The notes below the pieces were generated by a model that was given only the letters and a program-made list of their open reading frames with translations, did no database searches and had not been told where the DNA came from. This document shows, in pieces, positions 34,452 to 43,643 of a DNA stretch of 64,000 nucleotides. The DNA is taken from the NCBI RefSeq assembly GCF_000739655.1, contig NZ_BATR01000075.1:112098-176097 (forward strand), read 5' to 3'. The DNA comes from Verrucomicrobium sp. BvORR106 (GTDB lineage Bacteria; Verrucomicrobiota; Verrucomicrobiia; Verrucomicrobiales; Verrucomicrobiaceae). Both the position numbers and the translations under genes were made by a program. The first letter of the stretch is position 1; every line of letters begins with the position of its first letter.

Positions 34452-34537
34452 GAGGCTAAGGGGATTGTTTTGGTTTTTCCATCTGCGGCAGAGGAATATC
34501 GAGAGGAAGTCGTGACCCTGGAGGTGCGGGATGATCT

Positions 34538-34900
34538 TCAGCGATCCGGCCGCTTGGACTTCTCGATCGCAACCGGAGCGTCATGGTTGGAGTGGCTGAG
34601 GCGCAGGGTTTGGAAGTGGAATCGTGCCTCGTTTCCGCAATGTGGGCAAGCGATCACCCAATAGCGGACGAAATTGACAAGGACGTCCGGGCGCTGCCTC
34701 CGTGCCTCACGGCATCGTTCCAAGTGCGCCTGACGTGCCTGTTCTGCGGCCTCGGTGCCGCAGGGGGTGTTGCAAGCAGGGCAAGGCAGCTCTGCGAGCG
34801 TCTGCACCTGGCGTCGCTGGGAGCGCTGGGCGGAGAAATTCAACCAGACCCCGAAGCTTACGAACAGTGCGATGATGGCGATGATGATCGGAAGTACCAT
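34538..34900 (-). CDS. Membrane-anchored zinc-ribbon-like protein
   Basis: One N-terminal helix (MVLPIIIAIIALFVSFGVWL) is followed by two cysteine pairs, CPACNTPCG at about residues 40-48 and CPHCGNEARFHF at about 85-96. The pairs could bind one zinc ion. The rest is basic and helical. The topology puts the ribbon in the cytosol if the N-terminus is outside. No family was recognised. Confidence 0.7.
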   Translation of the reverse strand: MVLPIIIAIIALFVSFGVWLNFSAQRSQRRQVQTLAELPCPACNTPCGTEAAEQARQAHLERCREARRQRPDVLVNFVRYWVIACPHCGNEARFHFQTLRLSHSNHDAPVAIEKSKRPDR

Positions 34901-35030
34901 AGCGCGTGAGATACGGAGTGAGAGACAGATGTTCCAGAGATGCGCGATATGAGTAAGTCAACGCTACGGTGGCCGCAGATGGCAAGGGAATCCGCAAGTC
35001 TAGGTGGGGCGAGTTGATGCTGGGGGCGGC

Positions 35031-35192
35031 CTGAACCGGCGGGACGCCGGTAGCACGCACCGGCTGGAAGCCGGTGTCACTTGGCTTGCGGGGCAATCCG
35101 TATGCGTCCCGGAGGGACGTGGGAAGGTAGCCGGTGGTGCCAACCACCGGATTGCATGGCCCCAATGTTTTTGCGTCCCGGAGGGATGACGG
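35031..35192. repeat. Composite palindromic repeat R1, copy 3 (full length)
   Basis: This copy has both halves, 35031-35082 and 35105-35192, in the same order and spacing as at 28232-28391, so the composite is a single unit rather than a chance arrangement. It occupies most of the gene-free gap 34901-35326. Confidence 0.85.
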
Positions 35193-35326
35193 ATCGGGGC
35201 AGCTGACGCCATCGCGGAGTGAGAGGGGCGGGGCCTCCAGGAAAGTTTGGCAACACGGGGCCCAATGAATGACGCCGGGTTGTTGGCCCTCAGCTTCCAG
35301 GGCCGTTTGGCGGAGGCGCAGCCTGG

Positions 35327-36022
35327 TCAGGGCTTGGGTATTTTGGCTTCGAATGCCTTTAGCTTCTTGATGAGGGGCTGCTCGGGGGCGCTCTTGTCGG
35401 TGCCGAAGGTGGTCAGGTCGATCCCGAGCTCGGCGATCTCAGCCGTCAGTCCACCCCGGGGTGTCCAGGTCTCGCCATAGAGGTCGCCTATTCCTCGAAC
35501 CCCGACGGAGAACTGGTAGGTGACGCCATCGAGCCCCATGGAGGCCTTGGCGGGGTATCGGGTGTGCTGGAGCATCCGCCCCCAGGCGCGCTGGATGGCG
35601 ATGGCGAGGTCCAGGCTGATCTCGCGATCCACGCGAGTGACCTTTACGGCCCTGGTTTTTTTGGCATCGTTGTTGTCTGCCATGGAGTACCAGAGGCTCT
35701 CCGAGGGGCGCGTGACGGTGATGAAGTACTTCTTCTCATCGTCGGGCACGGCCCACCAGCCGCCGTGCTTCTTCTTCGCCTCCTCCGAGACCTCGGCATG
35801 GACGGACACGCAGCTCTCTGCGCTGAATGAGGGTCGGGCGAGGAATCGTCCGAACTGGCCGTCCGTGAGAAAGAGGTGTTTTGCCAGCCTTTCGTCATAG
35901 TCGTCGGGCGGGTCCAGCGGTGTCAGGTACTTGGGCTGGTCTCCGTAGTCGACTTCGAAGAACTTGTCTGCCTGAGCCGTGAGGGGCAGAAGGGCGATGA
36001 GGAGGAGGCAGAGGAGTTTCAT
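35327..36022 (-). CDS. Secreted protein of unknown function
   Basis: The start at 36022 gives a clean signal peptide (MKLLCLLLIALLPLTAQADK). The mature 210 residues contain FFEVDYGDQPKYLTPLDPPD, EDEKKYFITVTRPSESLW-like strands and YQFSVGVRGIGDLYGETWTP. No family was recognised. Codon use and composition are as in the neighbours. It ends 28 bases after the start region of nothing else and follows the metalloprotease-like gene by 28 bases, so the two could be one transcript. Confidence 0.7.
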   Translation of the reverse strand: MKLLCLLLIALLPLTAQADKFFEVDYGDQPKYLTPLDPPDDYDERLAKHLFLTDGQFGRFLARPSFSAESCVSVHAEVSEEAKKKHGGWWAVPDDEKKYFITVTRPSESLWYSMADNNDAKKTRAVKVTRVDREISLDLAIAIQRAWGRMLQHTRYPAKASMGLDGVTYQFSVGVRGIGDLYGETWTPRGGLTAEIAELGIDLTTFGTDKSAPEQPLIKKLKAFEAKIPKP

Positions 36023-36050
36023 GAGGAAGGGGAATGGGGGACGAGTAGTT

Positions 36051-37049
36051 TCAGGAACCGCCTGGATGCTGGCTGCCTGCATTGGGTCCAGACTGGGCGG
36101 GCGCGGCATTTTCATGGCGTCTGACGACCTGCTCGACTGCGGTGAGGATGTAGGCGTTGTTCTGCTTGGAGAACTGGTTGACCTCTGACCAGCGGTCGTA
36201 GCCCAGCTCGCGGAAGGCGGTGTCGTCGGCCTTCCCGAGCTCAAGGATGACATCGCGGATGAAGGCCCAGCCGGTGAGCTTGAGGTCCTTCAGCACGGGG
36301 GAGCCATCGGTGTAGCGCAGGGCCTGCAGGCGCTGGAGGGCGGGGGAGTCGGGGATGACGCCGGCGGGGTCCAGCCGGGCGGCGAGGGGATTCCAGAAGT
36401 GCGTGGAGGTATCGTAGGACGCGTTGAAGACGGCCTCTGCCTGCTCGGGTGAAAGGGGCCAGGCGGCGAGTCGGATCCTCGGGCCGAGGGCGCCGATGCC
36501 CAGGGCGCGCTCTGACCAGCGGGCTGTGCCTTCCGCGAACCAGCTGTTCTTGAAGTAGGAGGTGCCGTACTGGATGAGGTGAAAGAGCTCGTGCGCGGGG
36601 GTGAGGTTGGCGGTGGCATGCACGGAGGAGGCGACGCGCACGCCGATCCAGTCGCCGTCCTGGGAGCGCTGGAGCTCATCGAAGGCCTTGCCGTTGCTCT
36701 TCATCTCCTCCTTGCTGCGGATACTGATATCCAGCACGGTGGCGGTGCGGAAGCGCTCGGTCTGGAAGGGATCGGGGAAGCCGAGTGCCTCGACGAAGAG
36801 GAGGTGCGCGGCCATGACCTGGGTGAGGATGTCCTCGGCTTGATCGGGGATGTTGTTTTGATTGCGATCCTCAGGGGCGATGGCGTGCTGGCCTTCGGTC
36901 TGGTAGCGGACGCGGAATTTGCCGATCTGGTGTGTGTGGGTGGGGGACTCTGCGGCGGGTGCGGTGAGGGTCAGAGTGGCGGTAAGGAGGGCCGGGGCCG
37001 TCCATGAGAGGATGCGGGCGGGCGTTGGATGACCTCGGGTGCCTGGCAT
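36051..37049 (-). CDS. Secreted gluzincin-like metalloprotease
   Basis: A signal-type N-terminus (ILSWTAPALLTATLTLTAPA) precedes EDRNQNNIPDQAEDILTQVM. The active-site motif is HELFH at residues 153-157 in LTPAHELFHLIQYG, followed by FAEGTARWSE with Glu173 as the likely third zinc ligand. The spacing of 15-16 residues fits compact gluzincins. The remaining C-terminal part is helical. It is related to proteins annotated as MXAN_6640-like putative metalloproteases, in which NxNxxPDxxE precedes HExxH. It acts outside the cytoplasm. Confidence 0.75.
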   Translation of the reverse strand: MPGTRGHPTPARILSWTAPALLTATLTLTAPAAESPTHTHQIGKFRVRYQTEGQHAIAPEDRNQNNIPDQAEDILTQVMAAHLLFVEALGFPDPFQTERFRTATVLDISIRSKEEMKSNGKAFDELQRSQDGDWIGVRVASSVHATANLTPAHELFHLIQYGTSYFKNSWFAEGTARWSERALGIGALGPRIRLAAWPLSPEQAEAVFNASYDTSTHFWNPLAARLDPAGVIPDSPALQRLQALRYTDGSPVLKDLKLTGWAFIRDVILELGKADDTAFRELGYDRWSEVNQFSKQNNAYILTAVEQVVRRHENAAPAQSGPNAGSQHPGGS

Positions 37050-37370
37050 GATTGGTGGGCTTAAAGGTGCAATGGGACCTTGAGAGTGTGGCACGTCGGG
37101 GCGGAGGAGTCTAGTGTGTCAGATGAGGGGACGCTTGGATGGTGCGGGGTGGGTGGATCCGGATGCTTGTCCCTGAAGGGGACATCTAGTTCAGCCCAGG
37201 GTTGGACGAGCTTTGATTGCCTTGTGCCCACGATGTACCTGGGAGCCCATCATGGGCGTCATGAGGTCAGCACGTCGAAGATGGTGCCTTGCTGACGACT
37301 CCGTTCACCATCGGCGGTTGTGCAAGCACAAACCGCCGCTCCTTGGGAGGGCTGGAGCGAATTCTGGAGC
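37050..37370. repeat. Intergenic repeats
   Basis: The word agcccagggttggacgagc (37193-37211) is the reverse complement of 41681-41699, so one repeat family occurs in both directions. A hairpin unit cggcggttgtgcaagcacaa followed by accgccgctccttggg (37312-37346) recurs at 45964-46000. No gene was seen. Confidence 0.7.
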
Positions 37371-38249
37371 TCAACGTTTCTGGAGTTTGATCTCGTTGGT
37401 GAACCGTTTGATGGACCACACTGTTTCAGTGTGGACGCCGTCTCGTCGGACTTCTCTCATCTGGATCACACCGCGGGCAGTCGGCTCACCAGCAGACGAA
37501 GTGCCGAGCGATGCGAAGTATCGGGTGTTGCATCGATGGAGGCTTCTACTGTTGTCAAAAGCGTCCACCGGCAGCTGCAACTGCTGATCTCCGAGGGCGA
37601 TCGTGCCGGAGTACTCGACCCATGCAGACTCCGGGAATGGAAAATCGGTGGTGGCGATGATCTTCAACTCCCGCGCTGTTGGGAACGCCTTCGGATCGTA
37701 CGGAAACTGTTCCACCAGAGTGAATTGAACATGCTGCCCAAGGATCCGCTCGCGAGTCTTCGCGGAGAGAATGTTGCGAGCCCAAAGATCAGCGAGGAGA
37801 TGTCGTGCGCGATCGTCAGTCTTGGCGGCTTCCAAGAGATTCTCCTCGCTAAGCGGGTCGTTCGCGGCTCTGTGGCGAACCCTCTCTTTGTACGGCTGCG
37901 CCTCTGGTGGATCTTGTGGCGGCTTTGGTAGCTGCCCGACGTAGGACAGTGACAACCAAGTGTTCGAGGCGATGGCGCTAAGCAACGGCAGGTAGTCTGA
38001 CAGGGGCTCCCCATTGGTCTCAATGGTGACGTCAACCGTGCTGCCCCATCCAGCGGCATTTTTCAAGACCTCGGCCGCGTCCGCAGTCGTGGTCTTGGTC
38101 CTGTTCTCTGAAGCTACGTCGGACTTGATGGAGATCTTGGTAGCTCCATCTGCGCCGCGCTCTACTGCCACCTTCAACGCCCGGATCTCAGCGTGCGCTG
38201 GCAGCTGTGCCAGCCACAAAAGGGATAGCGTGAGGTAGACGAGTTTCAT
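37371..38249 (-). CDS. Secreted protein of unknown function
   Basis: The start at 38249 gives a signal peptide (MKLVYLTLSLLWLAQLPAHA). The mature part begins EIRALKVAVERGADGATKIS, has a helical middle (NLLEAAKTDDRARHLLADLW) and a beta-rich end (FPFPESAWVEYSGTIALGDQ). I do not recognise the family. The 292-residue length and composition look like a real secreted protein. Confidence 0.7.
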   Translation of the reverse strand: MKLVYLTLSLLWLAQLPAHAEIRALKVAVERGADGATKISIKSDVASENRTKTTTADAAEVLKNAAGWGSTVDVTIETNGEPLSDYLPLLSAIASNTWLSLSYVGQLPKPPQDPPEAQPYKERVRHRAANDPLSEENLLEAAKTDDRARHLLADLWARNILSAKTRERILGQHVQFTLVEQFPYDPKAFPTARELKIIATTDFPFPESAWVEYSGTIALGDQQLQLPVDAFDNSRSLHRCNTRYFASLGTSSAGEPTARGVIQMREVRRDGVHTETVWSIKRFTNEIKLQKR

Positions 38250-38348
38250 GTTGGGAAAATCGATGAGGATTGGGGGGCGGGCAGACAGATCGTCTGCGAA
38301 GCTTTGGCAAAATTCAACGTCAGTAGTGTGTGGATTTTGCAAGATGGC

Positions 38349-38440
38349 ACGACTAGGGAGTTGGCCCTGGACACGCGGTTCTGCTCGGTGGGGCAGACGT
38401 GCATAGAGGGAAGTTAATGCCTGCCAAGGCATCTGGGTAG
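38349..38440. repeat. Intergenic repeat with copy at about 39708-39796
   Basis: The shared landmarks are agggagttggccctgg, cggggcagac, and gaagttaatgcctgcca or gaagttagtgcctgcca. The two copies have the same orientation and each lies beside a small minus-strand gene. Confidence 0.7.
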
Positions 38441-38500
38441 TGAAGCTCAGACTGAGAGGCTCCAAAGGGCCTGTGCCTGGGGAGTTCGGGGAGGCAGAGG

Positions 38501-39088
38501 TTAGCCCCAGAAGATGAGTGGCAGATTGCTTGATGTGACCGCGCTGATGAACTGTCTGAGTTGATAGAGTGATGACCTGGCATGAAACAGTTCCGGCGGT
38601 CCGTCCTTAAAGTTCCAGTCGGGCGGGACCTGGAGCAGCTTGTCGACCTCAGATATTGCTGAAGCAATTTGATCTGCCGAATGGATGGAGGTCACGGGCA
38701 ATTCAAGGTGCTTGCTATCGAGCGGTTCAGGGAAATTGCATGGAATCACCATGCCGGAATAGACGTTTAATTCCACCAAGCTTTTGAAGCGCTCGCGCCC
38801 ATTTTCTTGAGTATGAAGATATTCGAAGAGCTTGTTGTGGTTGTGATATTGTTGACTGATCTCTACGTTCCCTTCTGTGGCGAATGAATAGGTGATCCCG
38901 TGGCTCGCCAGGAAGGACTCGACCGTAGCCGTTGTTCGTCTGACATGGCGGGAGCGAAACTTCTCAACAATGCCGCCCCAGATGCTGATCCTTTTCACCT
39001 TATCGGGGCCGAAGAGGGATTCGAGCGGGGTGGTGAAGTCGCCGCGCAAGTATTTGGGCAGCGGGAGGACAAATGCATCGATGGCCAT
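38501..39088 (-). CDS. Hypothetical protein
   Basis: The 195-residue product starts MAIDAFVLPLPKYLRGDFTT and carries RRTTATVESFLASHGITYSF, FKSLVELNVYSGMVIPCNFP and LYQLRQFISAVTSSNLPLIF. It looks like a globular cytosolic protein with no motif I can assign. The gene stands alone among repeats in the array. Confidence 0.65.
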   Translation of the reverse strand: MAIDAFVLPLPKYLRGDFTTPLESLFGPDKVKRISIWGGIVEKFRSRHVRRTTATVESFLASHGITYSFATEGNVEISQQYHNHNKLFEYLHTQENGRERFKSLVELNVYSGMVIPCNFPEPLDSKHLELPVTSIHSADQIASAISEVDKLLQVPPDWNFKDGPPELFHARSSLYQLRQFISAVTSSNLPLIFWG

Positions 39089-39161
39089 AGGGAGTGTTTT
39101 TTAGTGCTTCAGAGGATTAGATGGGAGTGGCGTCTAACGGGGAGCCTGTGGGGAGGCGCGG

Positions 39162-39575
39162 TCATAGCGCGTTCACCAGGAAGAACGGGCCGCTGTTCGC
39201 GGACAGGAATGAGCGGATATTTCTGAGGTAATGAGCGAGAGCTTCAGCGTTCGCGGCTCCCCGGAACTCGTCGATCTGAGTCCACAGAGGGCCCATCTCT
39301 GTGATCTTCACATCGCTGAGGTTTGCCAATGCCGACAGGAGGCCTTCGTGAATGGTTTCTGGCCAAGGTCCGTCGGGGAGCGGTTCTCCCACAAGACGGA
39401 ATCCCTTTTTGAGTTCCTTGTAGGTGGCGACGCCCAGCAGTTCACCTAGTTTGCACAACTCAATGGTGCCAGCCCCTTTTGCCATGAACCACTTGCCTAT
39501 GGTGTAGGGCTCGTCGGTGGTGATGGCCAGGTGAAGTTCCTCGGGGAGGCAGGAAAGAATGTCTGTGCGTGGCAT
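39162..39575 (-). CDS. Hypothetical protein
   Basis: The 137-residue product (MPRTDILSCLPEELHLAITT, FMAKGAGTIELCKLGELLGV, ALAHYLRNIRSFLSANSGPF) is helical and globular in pattern. No family was recognised. It follows the previous hypothetical gene's start by 74 bases and may be transcribed with it. Confidence 0.65.
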   Translation of the reverse strand: MPRTDILSCLPEELHLAITTDEPYTIGKWFMAKGAGTIELCKLGELLGVATYKELKKGFRLVGEPLPDGPWPETIHEGLLSALANLSDVKITEMGPLWTQIDEFRGAANAEALAHYLRNIRSFLSANSGPFFLVNAL

Positions 39576-40085
39576 GATCTACGGGATCAAGATGGGTAGG
39601 ATGGTTTCGGTGTGATGGTGAACAACTACTCGATAGGGAGAACGTTTTGCAAGCGCGGTGTTGTCAGGGGTATATGGATGTCGGGGGTGTTTGATGCCGC
39701 TGTGCCTCGCGGCCAGGGAGTTGGCCCTGGGCACGCGGTTGTTCACGGCGGGGCAGACATTGCATAGGGGGAAGTTAGTGCCTGCCACGGAATCTTGAGT
39801 GCGGAAGGCAGTCAGACCGCCGCAACTCCTTCGGAGTAGTGCCCTCCAACTCCCACACCCAACGTAGACTCGCTGGAAGCTCGCCAACGGTGGGCTTGTC
39901 GCCCCATCCTCTTCGAGGAAGAACTTCAACTGAGCAGGTGGGAGGCCTCGGGTCCTTGGTGACCACGCAAAAACGCGCGCGGTTGGTTCATTCTCTTCAC
40001 GTCGACAACTACGACCGGTTTTGCTGGCTTCACGGCAGAAGGGGTGATTGAGGGCCTTTCGTATTCGCATGCGCCAAGCCGGGGC
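39576..40085. other. Gene-free interval with repeat copy
   Basis: Holds the second copy of the agggagttggccctgg repeat (about 39708-39796). The rest shows mixed sequence without a supported reading frame; the open frame present on the minus strand covers the repeat itself and has no protein-like pattern. Confidence 0.5.
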
Positions 40086-40601
40086 TCAGGGTGCGGAGCT
40101 CTGTCGTTCTGGTGGTGTGGAGTCTGACACTTGGTTGGCCTCTTTCGTGGTCATCAGTAGGCGGGCCAAGATTTTCTCGGCGGGGTATTCGCTCACCGGG
40201 TAGACAGTGAATTTGTCGGTGAGGCACTCAAAGGTGTGGTCGTGCAAGGTGATGATGATATGGCGGCTGTCGGGCATGTCGTACGCCGGGAACGCCACAC
40301 GGTTGCAGGCTTTCACCTCGTCCATCCATGGTGAGGGACGGACTTCAAAGATGCCGTATGTCTCAAGTCCATACGGGTACAAGGCGTGGCCTGCGAGTGC
40401 CTCGTCGTTCGGGTGTCCAAGCTTCGAGCACAGGCAGAGCTCGCACACGGCGACGACTCTCTGTTCTCCAGTGTCGGGGCTCCGGGCCGCGGCGGTAAAG
40501 TACAGCAACGCCGTGCCAGCATCGTGCACGAGAACGGGGCGTGGATAGTTTACGGTCGGGACGAAACCGCAGTTGATCGGGATGACGGTGACTTTACACA
40601 T
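40086..40601 (-). CDS. Hypothetical protein
   Basis: The start is set at the ATG at 40601 (MCKVTVIPINCGFVPTVNYP). The middle reads GTALLYFTAAARSPDTGEQR, then AYDMPDSRHIIITLHDHTFE, followed by CLTDKFTVY. The HIIITxHDxTFEC phrase is common to a family of uncharacterised bacterial proteins. It is cytosolic, 171 residues, with no known role. Confidence 0.65.
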   Translation of the reverse strand: MCKVTVIPINCGFVPTVNYPRPVLVHDAGTALLYFTAAARSPDTGEQRVVAVCELCLCSKLGHPNDEALAGHALYPYGLETYGIFEVRPSPWMDEVKACNRVAFPAYDMPDSRHIIITLHDHTFECLTDKFTVYPVSEYPAEKILARLLMTTKEANQVSDSTPPERQSSAP

Positions 40602-40824
40602 CTGTGTCGGAGCGAATCTGTAGATATTCAGTGGATGTGCGGGGGAAATCAATCTCACGCGTCCAACCTTGGACTGTCTTTCAGGGATGGACTTCGGTTG
40701 AAGCCATTCGCGAAAGGTTGACGTCGTACATTGCCAACGTCGCGACTAAAGACGTACCGATGTACTGCCCGCTGACCCACCAGATCACGGGCTCCAGTCG
40801 AAGGCGGAAGCGGCCCCTGGTTTG

Positions 40825-41484
40825 TCAGGCCCGTCGTTTGCGGAGGGCGGTTGCGTGCTTCATGACATACTCCCGTGTGTTGGTGCGGAAGTCGGGGACG
40901 CTCCAGATGCTGTCGGCATCGTAGGTGAAGTACTTGTGATCCAGCGCGTCGATGTCCTGGTCGAGCGCGGCATGGTCGGCTTCGGAAAGCAAGGTGTAGT
41001 GCTGGTCCCGGCTCCCGATCATCCAACGGGGGAAGTGGTAGCGAAGGAGGGTGCGTTCGAGTTCAGCCAGGCCGTCGAGCACGAGGCAATCGCCGATCTG
41101 TCGGGCGGCTTTGAGGGCTCGTGAGAGGAGTTCAAAATGTCGGTTGTCCACGAGGGTGCCGAATCCGCCGCCGCAGCGGCGGTGAAACTCTGCGAGGCTC
41201 TTGAGGTGGCGCTCGACGGCGGTGAGTTTTGAATAACGTGGGTCGTCGGATTCTGGGAGCGCGCCGTCGAGGTCGGTCATGAAGTCGTCGCTGCCGAGGA
41301 TGGCGTCGATGTCATAGATGATGCGCTGGGCGGCTTCCTCTTTTTTCTTCTGGGCCTGCCTTTCGAGTTCCGCGGCTTCTTGCGCCTTTCGGGAACACTG
41401 GCCGCACAGCCCGCCGTAGGCGGTGGCGGTGGCGGGGAGGATCATGGTGCTGCATTTAGTGCAGGGGACTCTTTCGGTGCTCAT
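40825..41484 (-). CDS. Zinc-ribbon plus helical protein, unknown function
   Basis: The start at 41484 puts a treble of cysteine pairs first: VPCTKCSTMILP and GLCGQCSRKAQE within the first 35 residues, a zinc-ribbon-like module. A charged coiled segment follows (ELERQAQKKKEEAAQRI) and then a helical domain with GGGFGTLVDNRHFELLSRAL and DGLAELERTLLRYHFPRW. The latter half resembles the DUF4375-type helical fold only loosely. The frame's N-terminal extension upstream is just the 15-bp tandem repeat. Confidence 0.65.
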   Translation of the reverse strand: MSTERVPCTKCSTMILPATATAYGGLCGQCSRKAQEAAELERQAQKKKEEAAQRIIYDIDAILGSDDFMTDLDGALPESDDPRYSKLTAVERHLKSLAEFHRRCGGGFGTLVDNRHFELLSRALKAARQIGDCLVLDGLAELERTLLRYHFPRWMIGSRDQHYTLLSEADHAALDQDIDALDHKYFTYDADSIWSVPDFRTNTREYVMKHATALRKRRA

Positions 41485-42011
41485 GGTTCTTTGCGGCAAG
41501 GTTAGGGGCTCAGTGGGCAGTGGGTAGTGCGTCAGTGGGTAGCGCGTCAGTGGGTAGCGCGTCAGTGGGTGGCGCGGGGCGGGGTGGGTTTCGGAGGAGG
41601 CGCTGGGGTGGGAGGAGGTTTTGTCGGCCTCCACACCTGATCCTGAAGGCGGGGGTTACCCAGGGTGTGACTCGCTTAGGGCTCGTCCAACCCTGGGCTG
41701 TGGTAGAGATCCCTTTCAGGGATCGGATGCGATGATGACGGAGGATGGAGGTGGTGCTGGCATGTGGCAGCGCTGAGGGAATGGCGCTGACCGCGTTTTT
41801 ACAAACGCAGCTACGAGTGCGGGTGGGCTCGTGGGTGGATGGGCAATGAGGATGCGTGGGCTGAATGAGGTGCGAGCTACGATATCAGCCGCAACACCTT
41901 GCCCACTGACGCACTGCCCACTGACGCACTGGACTACGGAGCCCATGGCGGACCAATGCCTGACGATTGCTGACCGGAACCTCGCCTCCAACTACCCCTG
42001 ACCCCTGAAGC
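41485..42011. repeat. Gene-free interval with tandem repeats
   Basis: Contains a 15-bp tandem repeat (cagtgggtagcgcgt, about 41517-41572), the inverted copy of the repeat at 37193 (41681-41699), and two copies of a 14-bp unit (cccactgacgcact, 41900-41930). No gene is supported. Confidence 0.7.
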
Positions 42012-42362
42012 TTACCAGTCAAACAGTGATGACAGGTCGATGTCGGGCCATTCGAGCCAGGAGAGGTCGATATCTGGCCACTCAAATGTGCCTCCTCCCA
42101 GATCGGTCAGCACTTCGGCCTTCATGGCGGCGTAGTCGCAGGCCTCGCCGGCGGCATCGTGCAGGGCCTTGAAGTCGCCGGGGGAGATGAAGATGCAATG
42201 GGCCCAGCAGACGTAGTCGATGGGGTAGCCCTGGGCGGTGGATGCGTCCCGGACCTCTTTGGGCTGGTAGTGCTTCTTCTTCCCGTGGCGGCGGACGAGT
42301 TCTTCGCCGACGGCGCTGACGTAGGCTTTCTTGTCAGAGGGCTTGAGTTCGCAGGCGGGCAT
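42012..42362 (-). CDS. Hypothetical protein
   Basis: The product MPACELKPSDKKAYVSAVGE continues HYQPKEVRDASTAQGYPIDY, VCWAHCIFISPGDFKALHDA and ACDYAAMKAEVLTDLGGG, with an acidic aromatic tail in which EWPDIDLSWL is repeated nearly word for word. The CWAHCxF...DFxxxHxxxGEACDYxAM pattern marks a family seen in many bacteria without known function. It is small and cytosolic. Confidence 0.7.
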   Translation of the reverse strand: MPACELKPSDKKAYVSAVGEELVRRHGKKKHYQPKEVRDASTAQGYPIDYVCWAHCIFISPGDFKALHDAAGEACDYAAMKAEVLTDLGGGTFEWPDIDLSWLEWPDIDLSSLFDW

Positions 42363-42387
42363 TGGGAATGGGGGCGGGGTGGAAGTT

Positions 42388-42609
42388 TTAGGGCAACGTC
42401 ATAGGTGAGCGGATTGCCGTCCAGATGTCAAAACCCAATGCAGGCGCGGACGGCGGGAGCGGCGAGGCGGCGTGATTGCTTTTGCTCAGTGATCGGGTTG
42501 GCTTCTGGGGAGATACCTTGGGAGTCTGGTCCGGTCGATCCTGTGCCGGGATGCTGGGGGAGGTCAGCATCATGCCAAACAGGAGCAGGAGTCTCGCGGT
42601 GCGTTGCAT
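42388..42609 (-). CDS. Possible small secreted protein
   Basis: From the ATG at 42609 the first 22 residues (MQRTARLLLLFGMMLTSPSI) read as a signal peptide ending near PAQD. The mature part of about 50 residues is Pro/Ser/Lys-rich. It is short and has no family; it could be a chance frame. Confidence 0.35.
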   Translation of the reverse strand: MQRTARLLLLFGMMLTSPSIPAQDRPDQTPKVSPQKPTRSLSKSNHAASPLPPSAPALGFDIWTAIRSPMTLP

Positions 42610-42727
42610 CGGGACAGACATTAACGCGGAGCAGACAGCCGGGCGAGGCGAAAAGTGGGCGTATGGACAAAAGCGCTGCCGTGATCAAGTGAGCCCAGGG
42701 GCCTTGAAACTCCCAATGGGCGCGATG

Positions 42728-43204
42728 TCAGGAGACTTTGGCTCCGTGGGATTTGGCGCGGTCGAGGATGAGTTCTTGCGCTTCGGGGTCGAGGTCTGCG
42801 AGGGGGAGCGTGATGAACTGGGCGCGGGAGAAGAAGAGCAGCCAATAGTCCGGAAACTGCCAGATCTCGGTGACGGTGCTCCAGGAAAGCTCGGAGGTGC
42901 CGACATCGGAGGTGATGCGGAAGCGGTCTGCGCCGGCCTCGAAGGTGGCCTCGGGTGATCGCAGGCGGCGGAAGCGGGTGATGGCGCCGCGATAGTGAAC
43001 GAAGTAGAGCGCGATGGCGAGGCAGAGTACGGTAGCGGAGACGCCCACCCACCAGGAGCGGTCGCCGTGCGCTACGGAGTAGATGATCGACGCGAGAAGC
43101 AAGGCCATGCCGAGGAAATAACGCCAGCCGGCGGCGCGCCTCCAGAAGGGCCACACGGCGCTGCGGATGAGGGGCTCGGTGTAGCGGAGTTTGACCAGCT
43201 TCAT
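42728..43204 (-). CDS. YcxB-like membrane protein
   Basis: The start at 43204 was chosen because the frame upstream reads through a repeat. Two helices lie at about residues 28-47 and 52-70 (WRYFLGMALLLASIIYSVAH, WWVGVSATVLCLAIALYFV). A beta-rich C-terminal domain follows: FEAGADRFRITSDVGTSELS, WSTVTEIWQFPDYWLLFFSR and AQFITLPLADLDPEAQELIL. That is the YcxB-like pattern (two helices, then xxxxSxxxWxxxxxvxExxxxxLlfxxxxxxxxiPkxxf). Members are small membrane proteins, some of them immunity-like. Confidence 0.8.
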   Translation of the reverse strand: MKLVKLRYTEPLIRSAVWPFWRRAAGWRYFLGMALLLASIIYSVAHGDRSWWVGVSATVLCLAIALYFVHYRGAITRFRRLRSPEATFEAGADRFRITSDVGTSELSWSTVTEIWQFPDYWLLFFSRAQFITLPLADLDPEAQELILDRAKSHGAKVS

Positions 43205-43286
43205 ATTCAGGGGGGGCGGGGAGTGGAGTCTGAACCGGCTGGAAGCCGGTGTCACGGGCAGGGCGGCTGGAAGTACCTGGATCTGC

Positions 43287-43643
43287 TCAGTACCCTTCCG
43301 TCGACATGGAGACCTTGCCGTTCTCATCGATGGTCCAGACATCGCCGTCATCGCTCATCACGATGGCTCCGAAGTGGAGGGCCAGTTGGCCCATTTTCTT
43401 GAGCATGGGTTGCTGCGGATAGTCGGTGGAGATGCTGCCGGAGGACCAAGCGAGCCAGGGCCAATCCTCTGGGCTGTCCGTCTCTGCCGGGAGCAGGACC
43501 AGGGTATCGCTGTAGTTCGGGTGACCGGGTTCAGGGCGCTGCAGATCGGGGTCTGCCTCGATGTAGGCGTTCCATTCGTCCAGCGAGATGGGGTCTTCCT
43601 GGCCTTCGGCTGTTTGTCGGACAATATGGACGGAGTAGCTCAT
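43287..43643 (-). CDS. Hypothetical protein
   Basis: The start at 43643 gives MSYSVHIVRQTAEGQEDPIS, then LDEWNAYIEADPDLQ, WPWLAWSSGSISTDYPQQPM and LKKMGQLALHFGAIVMSDDG. Small cytosolic proteins with this pattern (I-x-x-EEWxxxxxxDPxL, a W-rich strand, A..LGAxxxxDDG) are common orphans. The role is unknown. Confidence 0.65.
   Translation of the reverse strand: MSYSVHIVRQTAEGQEDPISLDEWNAYIEADPDLQRPEPGHPNYSDTLVLLPAETDSPEDWPWLAWSSGSISTDYPQQPMLKKMGQLALHFGAIVMSDDGDVWTIDENGKVSMSTEGY

Noticed and set aside
39579..40070. Minus-strand open frame of 163 codons
   Set aside because: It reads through a repeat family (copy at 38349) and has no protein-like pattern.
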